A stretch of DNA of 64,000 nt from Reyranellaceae bacterium (lineage in GTDB: Bacteria > Pseudomonadota > Alphaproteobacteria > Reyranellales > Reyranellaceae): contig JALHMM010000001.1 in assembly GCA_022844045.1 (NCBI GenBank), forward strand, positions 55,477-119,476, read 5' to 3'. This document shows, piece by piece, positions 26,387-34,240 of the stretch. Below the pieces are notes generated by a model that was given only the letters and a program-made list of their open reading frames with translations, had not been told where the DNA came from and searched no databases. Each line of letters begins with the position of its first letter. Positions within the stretch are counted from its first letter, which is position 1. The position numbers were made by a program, and so were the translations under genes.

Positions 26387-26785
26387 CTAATTTGGCTGCC
26401 AGGCGTAGCGGCGCAGGGCGGCCAGGGTGACGACCTGCAGGGTCGCGGCGTGGGTCGACTCCAGCACGACGTAGGGCGCCTGACCGGCGTCGAGCGCCTC
26501 CTTCCAGCGCGCGGCGCACAGGCACCAGCGATCACCCGGCTTGAGGCCGGGAAAGCCGTAATCGGGCAGGGGCGTGCTGAGGTCGTTGCCGGCCGAGCGG
26601 GAGAAGGCGAGGAATTCCGCGGTCATGATCGCGCACACCGTATGGAGGCCGCGATCCTCGTCGCCGGTGTTGCAGCAGGCGTCGCGGTAGAAGCCGGTGA
26701 GCGGCTCGGTCGAGCACGGCCGCAACGGCCCGCCCAGCACGTTGATCGCCGCGCGGCGGCCGGGTTCTTGCGCCTGGTCGAACAT
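26387..26785 (-). CDS. DUF2237-family protein
   Basis: 132 residues from the ATG at 26785; an ATG at 26815 adds ten residues. The family pattern is clear: INVLGGPLRPCSTEPLTGF, YRDACCNTGDEDRGLHTVC, GNDLSTPLPDYGFPGL and GDRWCLCAARW. It is a small cytoplasmic protein with conserved cysteines and no known function. Not clearly in an operon. Confidence 0.85.
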   Translation of the reverse strand: MFDQAQEPGRRAAINVLGGPLRPCSTEPLTGFYRDACCNTGDEDRGLHTVCAIMTAEFLAFSRSAGNDLSTPLPDYGFPGLKPGDRWCLCAARWKEALDAGQAPYVVLESTHAATLQVVTLAALRRYAWQPN

Positions 26786-27017
26786 GCTGGGCCTCGATGC
26801 CTCACGGAATGCCATCCACCTTATGCACCTCCAGGAGCACGCCGTCGTCAGGCTTCGCTCAACGCCCTGGCGACGTACCTGTGCCCAAGGTGCACTGGCG
26901 TCGGCAGATGGGAGCAGATCACGTTTTCGTGCGCGTCACGCACGCATGCCGGCGCCACGCTTATGCTGATCTCCTGGCGTGCAACGCGCCGATCGCAGCA
27001 AGGGGGGAGTCACCATC

Positions 27018-27659
27018 ATGCCGGAACTCGGCCTGCCGATCATCATCGGTAGCTTCACACCGCAGATCATGGTGACGCTGTTCGTCAAGGCGAACTTCTC
27101 GAGCAGCGACGTCCAGCTGATTCGGGACTCTGTTTCTATCGGCCGCAAGATTCTCGCCAAGAGCGGCATCGGCCTTGCGGTCATTCCACCCGGCGGCGTG
27201 AGCAGCCGAGAGCATATCGGGGTCTTCGCACATACCGGATCGCTCTACGAGGAGTTCAAGGACTCGTACGGTCGAACGCAGTCGCGAGGGCCCGGCGGCA
27301 TCACGGCGCGCACCGAGGTCCAAGCGAAGATGACCGGGAATACCAATAGGGCCGTTGTCCTGTTCGGCGACGCGAGCGCGCAGGGTTCCCGCGGCTATAC
27401 CGAGGTCAACAGCAACTTCCCCTATTACTGTATCGTGAAAATCTCGGCTGCCGCGAAAACGACGATGCTGCACGAGGTCGGCCATTGCGCGGACATGCAG
27501 CACTATATGGCCAACCGCGATCTGACGGATTCCGCGACCGCTGATGAAAAGAACATCATGGCTGAGGTGACGGACGCGAAGGCCGATCTTCGTGACAATC
27601 TCAACCAGATGGAGATCGATCTGCTGAAGAGAAGCTACTTCTTCGGCATGCTGGACTGA
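27018..27659 (+). CDS. Zincin-like putative metalloprotease
   Basis: 213 residues. H152-E153-V-G-H156 followed by H162 gives HExxHxxxxxH, the metzincin zinc motif, but residue 159 is Asp where metzincins have Gly. NIMAE at about 179-183 looks like the Met-turn that supports the site, 19 residues after H162. The N-terminal part (VTLFVKANFSSSDVQLIRDS, GIGLAVI) resembles the first strand and helix of metzincin catalytic domains. There is no signal peptide, propeptide or inhibitor gene in view. The ATG at 27018 follows AGGGGGGAGT. Family assignment is inferred from motif order only. Confidence 0.6.
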   Translation: MPELGLPIIIGSFTPQIMVTLFVKANFSSSDVQLIRDSVSIGRKILAKSGIGLAVIPPGGVSSREHIGVFAHTGSLYEEFKDSYGRTQSRGPGGITARTEVQAKMTGNTNRAVVLFGDASAQGSRGYTEVNSNFPYYCIVKISAAAKTTMLHEVGHCADMQHYMANRDLTDSATADEKNIMAEVTDAKADLRDNLNQMEIDLLKRSYFFGMLD

Positions 27660-27841
27660 GTTCGGGCGCCGCCCCGCCAGACGCTCAGGCGAGACGGCCG
27701 TGGCCGTCGCGGCCGCAGCCGGCATGATGGGCGGGTTGACCTGAACTTATCCCTTCCAGGGCCGCGTCGTCGCTGATAAAACCCGTGCGCCTTCAAGGGT
27801 TTCCGGGTCCCAAGTATCGGGAGCAATTGTCCGGGGGGCAT

Positions 27842-27918
27842 CGGGGCGTAGCTCAGCCTGGTAGAGCGCTTGCCTTGGGCGCAAGAGGCCGTCGGTTCGA
27901 ATCCGGCCGCCCCGACCA
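27842..27918 (+). tRNA. tRNA-Pro (anticodon TGG)
   Basis: CGGGGCG pairs with CGCCCCG in the acceptor stem; the D arm contains AGCTCAGCCTGGTAGAGC; the anticodon stem CTTGC/GCAAG encloses the loop CTTGGGC with TGG; the T arm has GGTTCGAATCC. The 3' end ACCA is encoded. It reads CCN proline codons, mainly CCA. It is the first of two tRNA genes around the NDUFS4-like gene. Confidence 0.97.
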
Positions 27919-27963
27919 GCTGCCCCGGATGCTGGGACGACAACGCTTTGGGGATGGGTGTCG

Positions 27964-28266
27964 ATGCTGGTCAGGATCTTCAAGCCCGCGAAGACGGCGA
28001 TGCAGTCGGGCGTCGGCAACACCCGCGAATGGGTGCTCGAGAGCGAGCCGTCGCGCAAGGAGATCGACCCGCTGATGGGCTGGACCAGCTCGCGCGACAC
28101 GATGGGCCAGGTGCGGCTGTACTTCGCCAGCAAGGAAGAGGCGGTCGCGCACGCCCAGAAGCAGGGCTGGCAGTACACGATCGACGAGCCCAAGGCCCGC
28201 GCCATCAGACCCAAGGCCTACGCCGACAACTTCGCCTACACCCGCGTCGGCCGCTGGACCCATTGA
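27964..28266 (+). CDS. NDUFS4-like complex I accessory subunit (ETC complex I subunit family)
   Basis: 100 residues from the ATG at 27964; a GTG at 27958 is also in frame. MLVRIFKPAKTAMQSGVGN, TREWVLESEPSR, PLMGWTSSRDTMGQVRLYF and ASKEEAVAHAQKQG are typical of the alphaproteobacterial homologue of mitochondrial NDUFS4 (18 kDa/AQDQ), a peripheral subunit that stabilises the NADH-binding arm of complex I. It is encoded alone, 45 bp after tRNA-Pro, and its stop is one base before tRNA-Arg. A degenerate relative of part of the gene appears near 31119. Confidence 0.92.
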   Translation: MLVRIFKPAKTAMQSGVGNTREWVLESEPSRKEIDPLMGWTSSRDTMGQVRLYFASKEEAVAHAQKQGWQYTIDEPKARAIRPKAYADNFAYTRVGRWTH

Positions 28267-28267
28267 G

Positions 28268-28344
28268 GCGCCCGTAGCTCAGGGGATGAGAGCAACCGCC
28301 TTCTAAGCGGTAGGTCGTTGGTTCGAATCCAACCGGGCGCGCCA
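28268..28344 (+). tRNA. tRNA-Arg (anticodon TCT)
   Basis: GCGCCCG pairs with CGGGCGC; the D arm contains AGCTCAGGGGATGAGAGC; the anticodon stem ACCGC/GCGGT encloses CTTCTAA with TCT; the T arm has GGTTCGAATCC. CCA is encoded at the 3' end. It reads AGA/AGG arginine codons. It begins one base after the NDUFS4-like stop codon, so it must either share that transcript or carry its own promoter inside the gene. Confidence 0.97.
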
Positions 28345-28454
28345 AACTCCGCCTTCCGCTGGCGTTTCCTATTCCGGCGAAGCCACGGCTACACCGGCCA
28401 GAGGGGACGGCCACCAATAGCGGAACGGCGATTCGAAGCTCGCGGGGACTGAAC

Positions 28455-29075
28455 CTAGCACGCCCTCAACGCGGCCAGAATGGCGACGGCCTGCCGGCGC
28501 AGGCTGGCCTTCGCGACGGGTTTGCCCAAGATGACCATGCGCCAAAAGAGGGCGGACGGGATCAGATCGAGCGCGAGCTCGCGGTCGAGATCGGCGCGAA
28601 GCTCACCGCGCGCCACCGCCCGATCGAGGATTTCCGCGCCGCGGCGACGGCGGGCGGCCGACAACCGTTCGAGCACCGGCGACAGATCTCCGGACCGCAT
28701 GCGTTCAGCGAACAGATCGGGGAGGATCCGACGAGCCAGTCGATGGCGCAGCGTTCGGCGGATCGCCACGAGAAAGGCGATAATGTCCGCCTCCAGCGAT
28801 CCATGGTCGGGAAAGTCCGAGAGACTGAGCCCGACAGTCTCGATCGCCTCGGAGGCGAAGTCGCGCCTCGATGGCCAGCGGCGGTAGATGGCGGCCTTGC
28901 CCGCGCCGGCCTGTGCGGCCACGCGCTCGAGGCTGATCGCCGCGTAGCCGGTCCGAGCCCACTCCTCGAATAGCGCTCGAAACAAGGCATCGGTTAGTTC
29001 GCTGCGCAGGACGGCGGCGCCCGATGGCTTCCGCCTGCCGGATCCGTCGATACTCTTGCGCTTCACCCAAGCCAT
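28455..29075 (-). CDS. TetR/AcrR-family transcriptional regulator
   Basis: 206 residues from the ATG at 29075; ATG at 29126 is also in frame. The N-terminal helix-turn-helix is seen as LFEEWARTGYAAISLERVAAQAGAGKAAIYRRWPS, the TetR DNA-binding pattern. The C-terminal half is helical with no recognised ligand motif. A short inverted repeat CGATA-GCG-TATCG at 29093-29105 lies just upstream and may be its operator. Divergent from the small protein gene at 29174. Confidence 0.85.
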   Translation of the reverse strand: MAWVKRKSIDGSGRRKPSGAAVLRSELTDALFRALFEEWARTGYAAISLERVAAQAGAGKAAIYRRWPSRRDFASEAIETVGLSLSDFPDHGSLEADIIAFLVAIRRTLRHRLARRILPDLFAERMRSGDLSPVLERLSAARRRRGAEILDRAVARGELRADLDRELALDLIPSALFWRMVILGKPVAKASLRRQAVAILAALRAC

Positions 29076-29092
29076 CCCATATGCCGTCGAGA

Positions 29093-29105
29093 CGATAGCG
29101 TATCG
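29093..29105. promoter_or_regulatory. Possible TetR operator
   Basis: A short perfect inverted repeat, CGATA-GCG-TATCG, in the gap between the TetR gene and the divergent small protein gene. Its position fits an autoregulated TetR that also controls the neighbour, but the arms are only five bases and could arise by chance. Confidence 0.3.
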
Positions 29106-29173
29106 ACCATCTGGCGTGAAGTGCATGTCCGCGCTGCCTAATGATGCACCCAAAGCAAATTGGAGAATGCGCC

Positions 29174-29320
29174 ATGCGTTGGGAATATCTGGTGGTCGAA
29201 AGAACCTTGGAGTCCGGTGACCTCGCAAAGCTGGGGGCTGAAGAGTGGGAGCTCGTCGCGGTCGTCTCTCCGGCGCACTTCGTGCTGCATTACTTCTTCA
29301 AGCGCGAGGCGCGCGCCTGA
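29174..29320 (+). CDS. Small DUF4177-like protein
   Basis: A 48-residue protein starting MRWEYLVVERT and containing LGAEEWELVAVVS and FVLHYFFKRE. The W-E-Y start, the EEWELVAV core and the phenylalanine-rich end resemble the DUF4177 type of small cytoplasmic protein, whose role is unknown. Upstream GGAGAATGCGCC is a reasonable ribosome-binding site. It lies opposite the TetR gene and 85 bp ahead of the RidA gene, with which it may be co-transcribed. Confidence 0.65.
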   Translation: MRWEYLVVERTLESGDLAKLGAEEWELVAVVSPAHFVLHYFFKREARA

Positions 29321-29405
29321 CGGACAGTGCGCCGCGCCAAGGCTGCGAGACGGACATTTGTTCGTCGGCCCCGCCTTCCGGTGATTCACAACAGGAGACT
29401 TCCAT

Positions 29406-29798
29406 ATGGCCCAGCGTGACGCCGTTTTCCCCGCCGGTCGGCATGAACTTTATGCGGCGCATAGCTACTCCGCGGCGATCAGATCGGATGATCTCCTGTT
29501 CGTCTCCGGCCAGGTCGGCAGTCGCGCCGATGGCTCGCCCGAACCGGATTTCGAGGCTCAGGTTCGGCTGGCGTTCGCCAACCTCGAGGCGACCCTGCGA
29601 GCGGGAGGATGCGGGCTCGACGACATCGTCGATGTCACGACCTTTCATACCGATCCTGAACATCAGTTCGGCACGGTCATGGCTGTCAAAAGCGACGTCT
29701 TCCCGAAAGCGCCCTACCCGAATTGGACGGCGATCGGCGTCAACTGGCTCTCCGGGTTCGACTTCGAGATCAAGGTCATCGCCCGTATTCCCCGCTGA
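29406..29798 (+). CDS. RidA-family protein
   Basis: 130 residues of the YjgF/YER057c/RidA fold. Features are LLFVSGQVGSRADG, FANLEATLRAGGCGLDDIVDVTTFHTD and the C-terminal FEIKVIARIPR. Members with the catalytic arginine of RidA deaminate reactive enamine/imine intermediates; here the conserved Arg position near IARIPR is present, but the exact subfamily is not certain. Start ATG at 29406 follows ACAGGAGACTTCCAT. It may be under the control of the nearby TetR. Confidence 0.85.
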   Translation: MAQRDAVFPAGRHELYAAHSYSAAIRSDDLLFVSGQVGSRADGSPEPDFEAQVRLAFANLEATLRAGGCGLDDIVDVTTFHTDPEHQFGTVMAVKSDVFPKAPYPNWTAIGVNWLSGFDFEIKVIARIPR

Positions 29799-29896
29799 GT
29801 ATCGTCAGACCAGAGTTTTGAACGGGAGGCGCGCGATATGCCACGTGGCGATCCACGCGACATATCGAGGCCAAGTCTTCAACTTCGTCCGACCCG

Positions 29897-30979
29897 CTAA
29901 GGCACGATCGTCGTGAACAGGTAAACGGCGAAGATCACAAGATGGACGGCTCCTTGCAGAACGGTTGTCCGGCCGGTGCCGAGGGACAGCGTCGCAACAA
30001 GGAGCGAAAGGGCAAGCAGCACGGTCCCTTTGAGATCAAGCCCGAGCACCAGCGTCCAGCCGGTCGCGAGAGAAACAAGGGCGACGACGGGGATCGTCAA
30101 TCCGATTGTCGCGAGCGCCGAGCCGAGGGCGAGATTGAGGCTCGTTTGCAGCCTGTTGGAGCGGGCGGCATTCAACGCCGCCAAGCTCTCGGGCAGGAGC
30201 ACGATGGCGGCGATGATGATCCCGACGATGGCCTTGGGGGCGCCGGCGGCGGCGACCGCCGCCTCGATGGTCGGGGAAAGTGTCTTGGCCAGGAGCACCA
30301 CCGCGCCGAGACCGGCGAGGAGCAAGGCGGCGCTTATCGCCGCCATCCGATTGCTTGGCAGGGCCGCGTGCGCTTCAGGGTCATGCGCCGCGTCGCCTTG
30401 AGGAAGAAAATAATCCCGGTGCCGGACTGTTTGTATGAGCACGAAGGCGCCGTAGAGCACGAGCGACGCGATGGCGATCAGCACGAGCTGGCTCGTCGAG
30501 TAGATCGGCCCGGCGACGGTTGTCGTGGTGTTAGGGAGGATGAGAACAATCACGGACAAGGCGGCCAAGGTCGCGAGCGCCGCGTTCACTCCATACAGGC
30601 CGAATACCTGCTCGCCGTGTCTCGACCCGCCTATGAGCAAGCACAATCCGACCATACCGTTAAGGATGATCATGATCGCGGCGAAGATCGTGTCGCGGGC
30701 CAACGCGGCCGCGGCTTCGCCGCCGGCCAACATCAGGGAGACGATAAGCGAGGCCTCGATCACGGTCACCGCGAGCGCCAACACCAGCGTGCCAAAGGGC
30801 TCGCCGACTCTATGGGCTACGACCTCGGCATGATGCACGGCGGCCAGCACGCAGGCGACCAACCCTGCGCCCAAGGCCACGTCGAACAAAGGGATCTTGA
30901 AGAACAGGGAAGCGGCAAGGAGAATCCAGCCGACAAGCGGACCAAGCCAGGTCCAGGATGGTAGGCGCCCATCGAGCAT
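29897..30979 (-). CDS. Cation/proton antiporter (ChaA/y4hA-like)
   Basis: 360 residues with about eleven hydrophobic segments, a calcium/proton exchanger-type protein. Marks are VTVIEASLIVSLML and VLLPESLAALNAARSNRLQTSLN, the paired alpha-repeat glutamates of the CaCA superfamily, and NPTTTT-like segments. The family moves Ca2+, Na+ or K+ out against protons. It is close to rhizobial y4hA. Convergent with the RidA gene. Confidence 0.85.
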   Translation of the reverse strand: MLDGRLPSWTWLGPLVGWILLAASLFFKIPLFDVALGAGLVACVLAAVHHAEVVAHRVGEPFGTLVLALAVTVIEASLIVSLMLAGGEAAAALARDTIFAAIMIILNGMVGLCLLIGGSRHGEQVFGLYGVNAALATLAALSVIVLILPNTTTTVAGPIYSTSQLVLIAIASLVLYGAFVLIQTVRHRDYFLPQGDAAHDPEAHAALPSNRMAAISAALLLAGLGAVVLLAKTLSPTIEAAVAAAGAPKAIVGIIIAAIVLLPESLAALNAARSNRLQTSLNLALGSALATIGLTIPVVALVSLATGWTLVLGLDLKGTVLLALSLLVATLSLGTGRTTVLQGAVHLVIFAVYLFTTIVP

Positions 30980-31118
30980 ATCTGATCATCCATGCGTGAC
31001 TCGTTATCGGCCCGGCACAACGATAGTCGAAAACGTCGCCGACGATAGTGAGAGATTCGACCGCGAACAAAGGATCCAGTACAGCGGGCGTGTTCGGAGC
31101 GATCAGATGGGGTCGGAT

Positions 31119-31163
31119 ATCGGCGACGCCAGGGAATGGGTTCTCGAAAGCCAGCGGTCACGC
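31119..31163 (+). pseudogene. Degenerate fragment related to the NDUFS4-like gene
   Basis: About 45 bases here match bases 28011-28055 of the NDUFS4-like gene at roughly 35 of 45 positions; both translate in the same frame (here IGDAREWVLESQRS, there VGNTREWVLESEPS). There is no start, and the frame soon leaves the family sequence. It lies just upstream of the second TetR gene. It could be a leftover of a duplicated gene; it is too short to be functional by itself. Confidence 0.45.
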
Positions 31164-31200
31164 TCCGGGCGTCTTGACGAACCATGTTGGTGTCAGTATA

Positions 31201-31229
31201 CATGACTTCAATAGTGTTGTGATGTCATG
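31201..31229. promoter_or_regulatory. Probable operator overlapping a TetR start codon
   Basis: CATGACTTCA-N9-TGATGTCATG, a ten-base inverted repeat with one mismatch, ending inside the ATG of the TetR gene at 31227. A TetR dimer bound here would block its own transcription and ribosome access. Palindrome length and position fit a TetR operator. Confidence 0.55.
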
Positions 31230-31838
31230 AAGTCTGCCGTCAGATACGAAAGTCCCTTGCGGGACGATCAAAAGGCTGAAACGCGCCGCCGCATCGTGAC
31301 GGCGGCCGAGCGGCTGATGCAGGATGCCGGCCTCGGCGATCTCACGTTCGCGGCCGTCGCGCGCGAGGCGGGCGTGCGGGAGCGTACGGTCTACCGCCAC
31401 TTCGCGACCAAGGACGAGTTGCTCGACGCATTGTGGGATACGCTGGATCCGCGCATCGGAACGGGCAGCTTCCCGCGCTCCGAGACCGCGCTCGTCGAAG
31501 CGCCGCGCCGCGTCTTCCCGGCCTTCGACGACAACGAGAATCTGATGCGCGCCTTCTGGTCGACGCCACAGGGTCGTGAGTTTCGCCTGCGCGTCAACGA
31601 TAAGCGTAAGGCGGCGATCCGCGAGGCCGTCGCCGACGTCGTCAAGGACCTGCCCGCGAACGAGGCCCGCTGGGTCACCGCGACCGCCCAGCTACTCTAT
31701 TCGGGCGCCGCCTGGCAGACCATGAAGGACTATTGGGGTTTCTCGGGTGAGGAAGCGGGCAAGGCCTCTTCGTTCATTCTGCGACTGCTCTTCGACGCGG
31801 CCCGCCGCCGCGCAAACAAGAAAGGATCGAAGTCATGA
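31227..31838 (+). CDS. TetR/AcrR-family transcriptional regulator
   Basis: 203 residues with an N-terminal helix-turn-helix: TRRRIVTAAERLMQDAGLGD, LTFAAVAREAGVRERTVYRHFATKDEL. The C-terminal helical domain is generic and ends in a lysine/arginine-rich tail. Start ATG at 31227. Its stop overlaps the next gene's start by 4 bp (ATGA), so they form an operon, probably autoregulated through the inverted repeat at 31201-31229. Confidence 0.88.
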   Translation: MKSAVRYESPLRDDQKAETRRRIVTAAERLMQDAGLGDLTFAAVAREAGVRERTVYRHFATKDELLDALWDTLDPRIGTGSFPRSETALVEAPRRVFPAFDDNENLMRAFWSTPQGREFRLRVNDKRKAAIREAVADVVKDLPANEARWVTATAQLLYSGAAWQTMKDYWGFSGEEAGKASSFILRLLFDAARRRANKKGSKS

Positions 31839-32302
31839 TGTTCCACGCCTCGATGCCGGCGCGAAATCCGGAACACGTCGCGAAAGTGATCGCGGAGCTA
31901 TGGTGCGGTGTCTCGTTTCCCTTCCCGCCGTTTCCCGACGCGTTCATCGCGCTCGCCGCCGATGAGCGCGGGACCGAGATCGAAGTCGTGCCCGCGACGC
32001 AAGAGAACGTGATCGGCGCAACTGAGGTCGCGACCCGCGTGAACGCGGGCGCGACCGGCGCGTCCGCCTGCCACTTCGCGATCGCCACGCCGCTCGGCGA
32101 GGATGAAGTGTTGGCGATCGCCAAACGTGAAGGCTGGCATGCCGCGAAATGCGATCGCGGCGGCTGCTTCCACGTCATCGAATTCTGGGTCGAAAACCGC
32201 TTCCTGCTCGAAGTGCTGACCCGCGAGATGCAGACCGAATACCTCGCCTTCATGAAGCCCGCGATCTACGCCAAGACGTTCGGTTTCCCGCTGGCGGCGT
32301 GA
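31835..32302 (+). CDS. Hypothetical protein coupled to TetR
   Basis: 155 residues, starting MMFHASMPARNPEHVAKVIAELW and ending KTFGFPLAA. The opening and the alternating strand/helix pattern look somewhat like a VOC (glyoxalase/bleomycin-resistance) fold, including FHVIEFWVENRFLLEVL, but no clear metal-ligand triad is seen. No family is confidently recognised. Translational coupling with the TetR regulator suggests it is the main target or partner of that regulator. Confidence 0.6.
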   Translation: MMFHASMPARNPEHVAKVIAELWCGVSFPFPPFPDAFIALAADERGTEIEVVPATQENVIGATEVATRVNAGATGASACHFAIATPLGEDEVLAIAKREGWHAAKCDRGGCFHVIEFWVENRFLLEVLTREMQTEYLAFMKPAIYAKTFGFPLAA

Positions 32303-32461
32303 TCACCCAAGCTTCGCCCGCCAGAACGGCGAAGCCATGACGACGAATCAGCGCCCGACCTCAAGCTGAGATGGTTCAGCTTCGGTCTCGAAGGTGTAGC
32401 GCGCGGGATATGATGGCTGGTCGGTGGCGCATGGTGATGAAGCCACGGTCGACAAACAAGA

Positions 32462-33373
32462 CTACGCCAGGGCCTCCCCAAAGCGTAAGGTCCTCAGCTC
32501 CTTCTTCAGTGCCATCATGAACGTGCGCACGAGCGGGACTCCAAGCCGACCTTCCGGCGATGCAGCAAAGATTGCGACGCTGCCCGAGCGAATGCTTGGC
32601 AAAACAGGCATCAGTTCGCCTCTTGCCACGAACCCGTTGGCGAGGAATTCAGGTAAGGCCGCGATTGCTTTTCCTCTTGAAGCCACGAAGCAAGCAGCCT
32701 CGGGATCGTTGACTGTGCAGATGACGCGCAAGCGCTGTTCCCAAGATCGACGCCCGTCATTGAGAAGCAGGGATAGCTCCTCCGAGGCGTCATTCGACGT
32801 CTTGATGGTTGGGTATTTTTCCAGGTCGCTTGCGCGCGCAATTAACTTGGCAACCTGCGGGGCGGCATACAGCTTCAGATTCGCCGTGGCGAGCTTGGTG
32901 CGAACCAGATAAGGCGCCGTGGGCGCTGCGACTAGGATGGCGAGGTCGAACTCGTCTCGAAGCGGATCGACAGGCTCGTTCGAGAACTTCAGGCTGACCT
33001 TCACGCGTGCATGATTGGCCACGAACCGCCCAACAAGCGGTGCCAGCACGAGCCGGCCGAACAAGAACGGCGAGGCGATCCGCAGTGTGCCGCTGTCACC
33101 GTTGCGCGTCGCATCCGCTATGGAGCGCGCGGCCGCCATCGCGACCCTGATGGTCGCGGCCGGACCGGAGAGGCCTTCCCCGAGAGCGGTTGGCCGGAGC
33201 CGCCGCGATGTGCGGTCGAACAGCGGCGCGCCTGCGTCCTTCTCGAGCCGTCGCAGCCGTCGGCTGATTGTTGCTTTGGCTTCTCCGAGCTTTCGCGCAG
33301 CCCCAGTGATGCCGCCCTCCCTGACGATCGCATCGAGCAACAGGAGATCGGCGGGATTCATCGAATATTCCAA
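32462..33373 (-). CDS. LysR-family transcriptional regulator
   Basis: 303 residues (299 from the internal ATG at 33361). N-terminal winged helix-turn-helix: LLLDAIVREGGITGAARKLGEAKATISRRLRRLE, followed by the type 2 periplasmic-binding-like effector domain (SGTLRIASPFLFGRLVLAPLVGRF). Divergent from the isochorismatase-like gene, so likely activates or represses it and perhaps the iorAB-type genes beyond. A TGGGACA-N13-TGTCCCA repeat lies in the shared gap. Confidence 0.9.
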   Translation of the reverse strand: MEYSMNPADLLLLDAIVREGGITGAARKLGEAKATISRRLRRLEKDAGAPLFDRTSRRLRPTALGEGLSGPAATIRVAMAAARSIADATRNGDSGTLRIASPFLFGRLVLAPLVGRFVANHARVKVSLKFSNEPVDPLRDEFDLAILVAAPTAPYLVRTKLATANLKLYAAPQVAKLIARASDLEKYPTIKTSNDASEELSLLLNDGRRSWEQRLRVICTVNDPEAACFVASRGKAIAALPEFLANGFVARGELMPVLPSIRSGSVAIFAASPEGRLGVPLVRTFMMALKKELRTLRFGEALA

Positions 33374-33376
33374 ATA

Positions 33377-33403
33377 TGGGACATAGAGTTCCGTATTGTC
33401 CCA
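33377..33403. promoter_or_regulatory. LysR-type operator candidate
   Basis: A perfect inverted repeat, TGGGACA-N13-TGTCCCA, immediately upstream of the LysR start and about 75 bp before the divergent hydrolase start. Overall length (27 bp) and placement suit a LysR dimer recognition site controlling both genes, though classical LysR boxes (T-N11-A) are differently spaced. Confidence 0.55.
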
Positions 33404-33478
33404 CTTTTGTAGCTCTGTCGCACGCTCTACCTATCGACCGATCCGCAGTAAGGATTCCTCTCGATATCGGAGCTAAGC

Positions 33479-34240
33479 ATGGCCGCTGACAAGTATGCGC
33501 GAGCGAGGTCGACCATTCTGGCTGCCGTCGCAGCCGTTGCAATGACAGCGTGGAGTGGAGCGGTTGTTCAGGCTCAGCCAGCGAGTCGGTCGGCAAGCAC
33601 GAGCCCGGCCCTCAGTGGATTCTCCCCGGCCAACGCCGTACTGGTCTACGTCGACTATGTGACCGGCCTCGACAACCTGATGACGACCATTCCCGGGAAG
33701 CAGTATCGCAACAACATCGCGGCGTTCGCGAAGTTCAGCACTCTGTTTAAGATGCCCACGGCCATACTCGGCGAGGAGAACAACTACTACGGAACGTTCC
33801 TGCCCGAGATCAAGAAGCTGGTCGGCGAGGGCGGCGTGACGTTCGCGCCGCGATCCACGCCGACGGCCTACACGCCGGATTTCGCCGCCTGGCTTAAGTC
33901 TACAGGGCGTCGGAACGTCGTTATTGGCGGGATCTCGATTGACAATTGCACGTTGCATACGTCGCTCGACCTCTTGCGCAATGGCTACAACGTCTTCGTT
34001 GTCGTCGACGTGTCGAGCACTAACAGCAAGCTTGCTGAGGATGCAGCGATTCAACGACTCATTCAGGCTGGTGCCGTGCCGGTCAGCTGGTTGAACGCCC
34101 TGACTGAGCTGGGCACGGACTTTGCCGGGCCGTATGGCAAGGGGATGATGGAGATCATCCAGGCGCATTGGCCTGCTTCGACGGTGGGTGTGGTCGACGA
34201 CACGACGCCAGATGGCAGGGGCATGCAATCGCCCAAGTGA
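33479..34240 (+). CDS. Exported isochorismatase-like cysteine hydrolase
   Basis: 253 residues. A signal peptide occupies about 1-33 (AMTAWSGAVVQAQ). The hydrolase fold has Asp59 in VLVYVDY and Cys157 in GGISIDNCTLH, the catalytic Asp and Cys of isochorismatase-like enzymes. The third residue of the triad, normally Lys, appears to be Arg125 in FAPRSTPTAY, so activity may be altered. The family hydrolyses amides or vinyl ethers. A periplasmic location is unusual for it. Divergent from LysR and upstream of the iorAB-like genes. Confidence 0.75.
   Translation: MAADKYARARSTILAAVAAVAMTAWSGAVVQAQPASRSASTSPALSGFSPANAVLVYVDYVTGLDNLMTTIPGKQYRNNIAAFAKFSTLFKMPTAILGEENNYYGTFLPEIKKLVGEGGVTFAPRSTPTAYTPDFAAWLKSTGRRNVVIGGISIDNCTLHTSLDLLRNGYNVFVVVDVSSTNSKLAEDAAIQRLIQAGAVPVSWLNALTELGTDFAGPYGKGMMEIIQAHWPASTVGVVDDTTPDGRGMQSPK

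Noticed and set aside
28205..28417. Reverse frame with a LARPVGFEPTTYRLEGGCS-type protein over tRNA-Arg
   Set aside because: This is the well-known false protein produced by the antisense strand of tRNA genes. The same applies to the reverse frame over tRNA-Pro (27635-27943).
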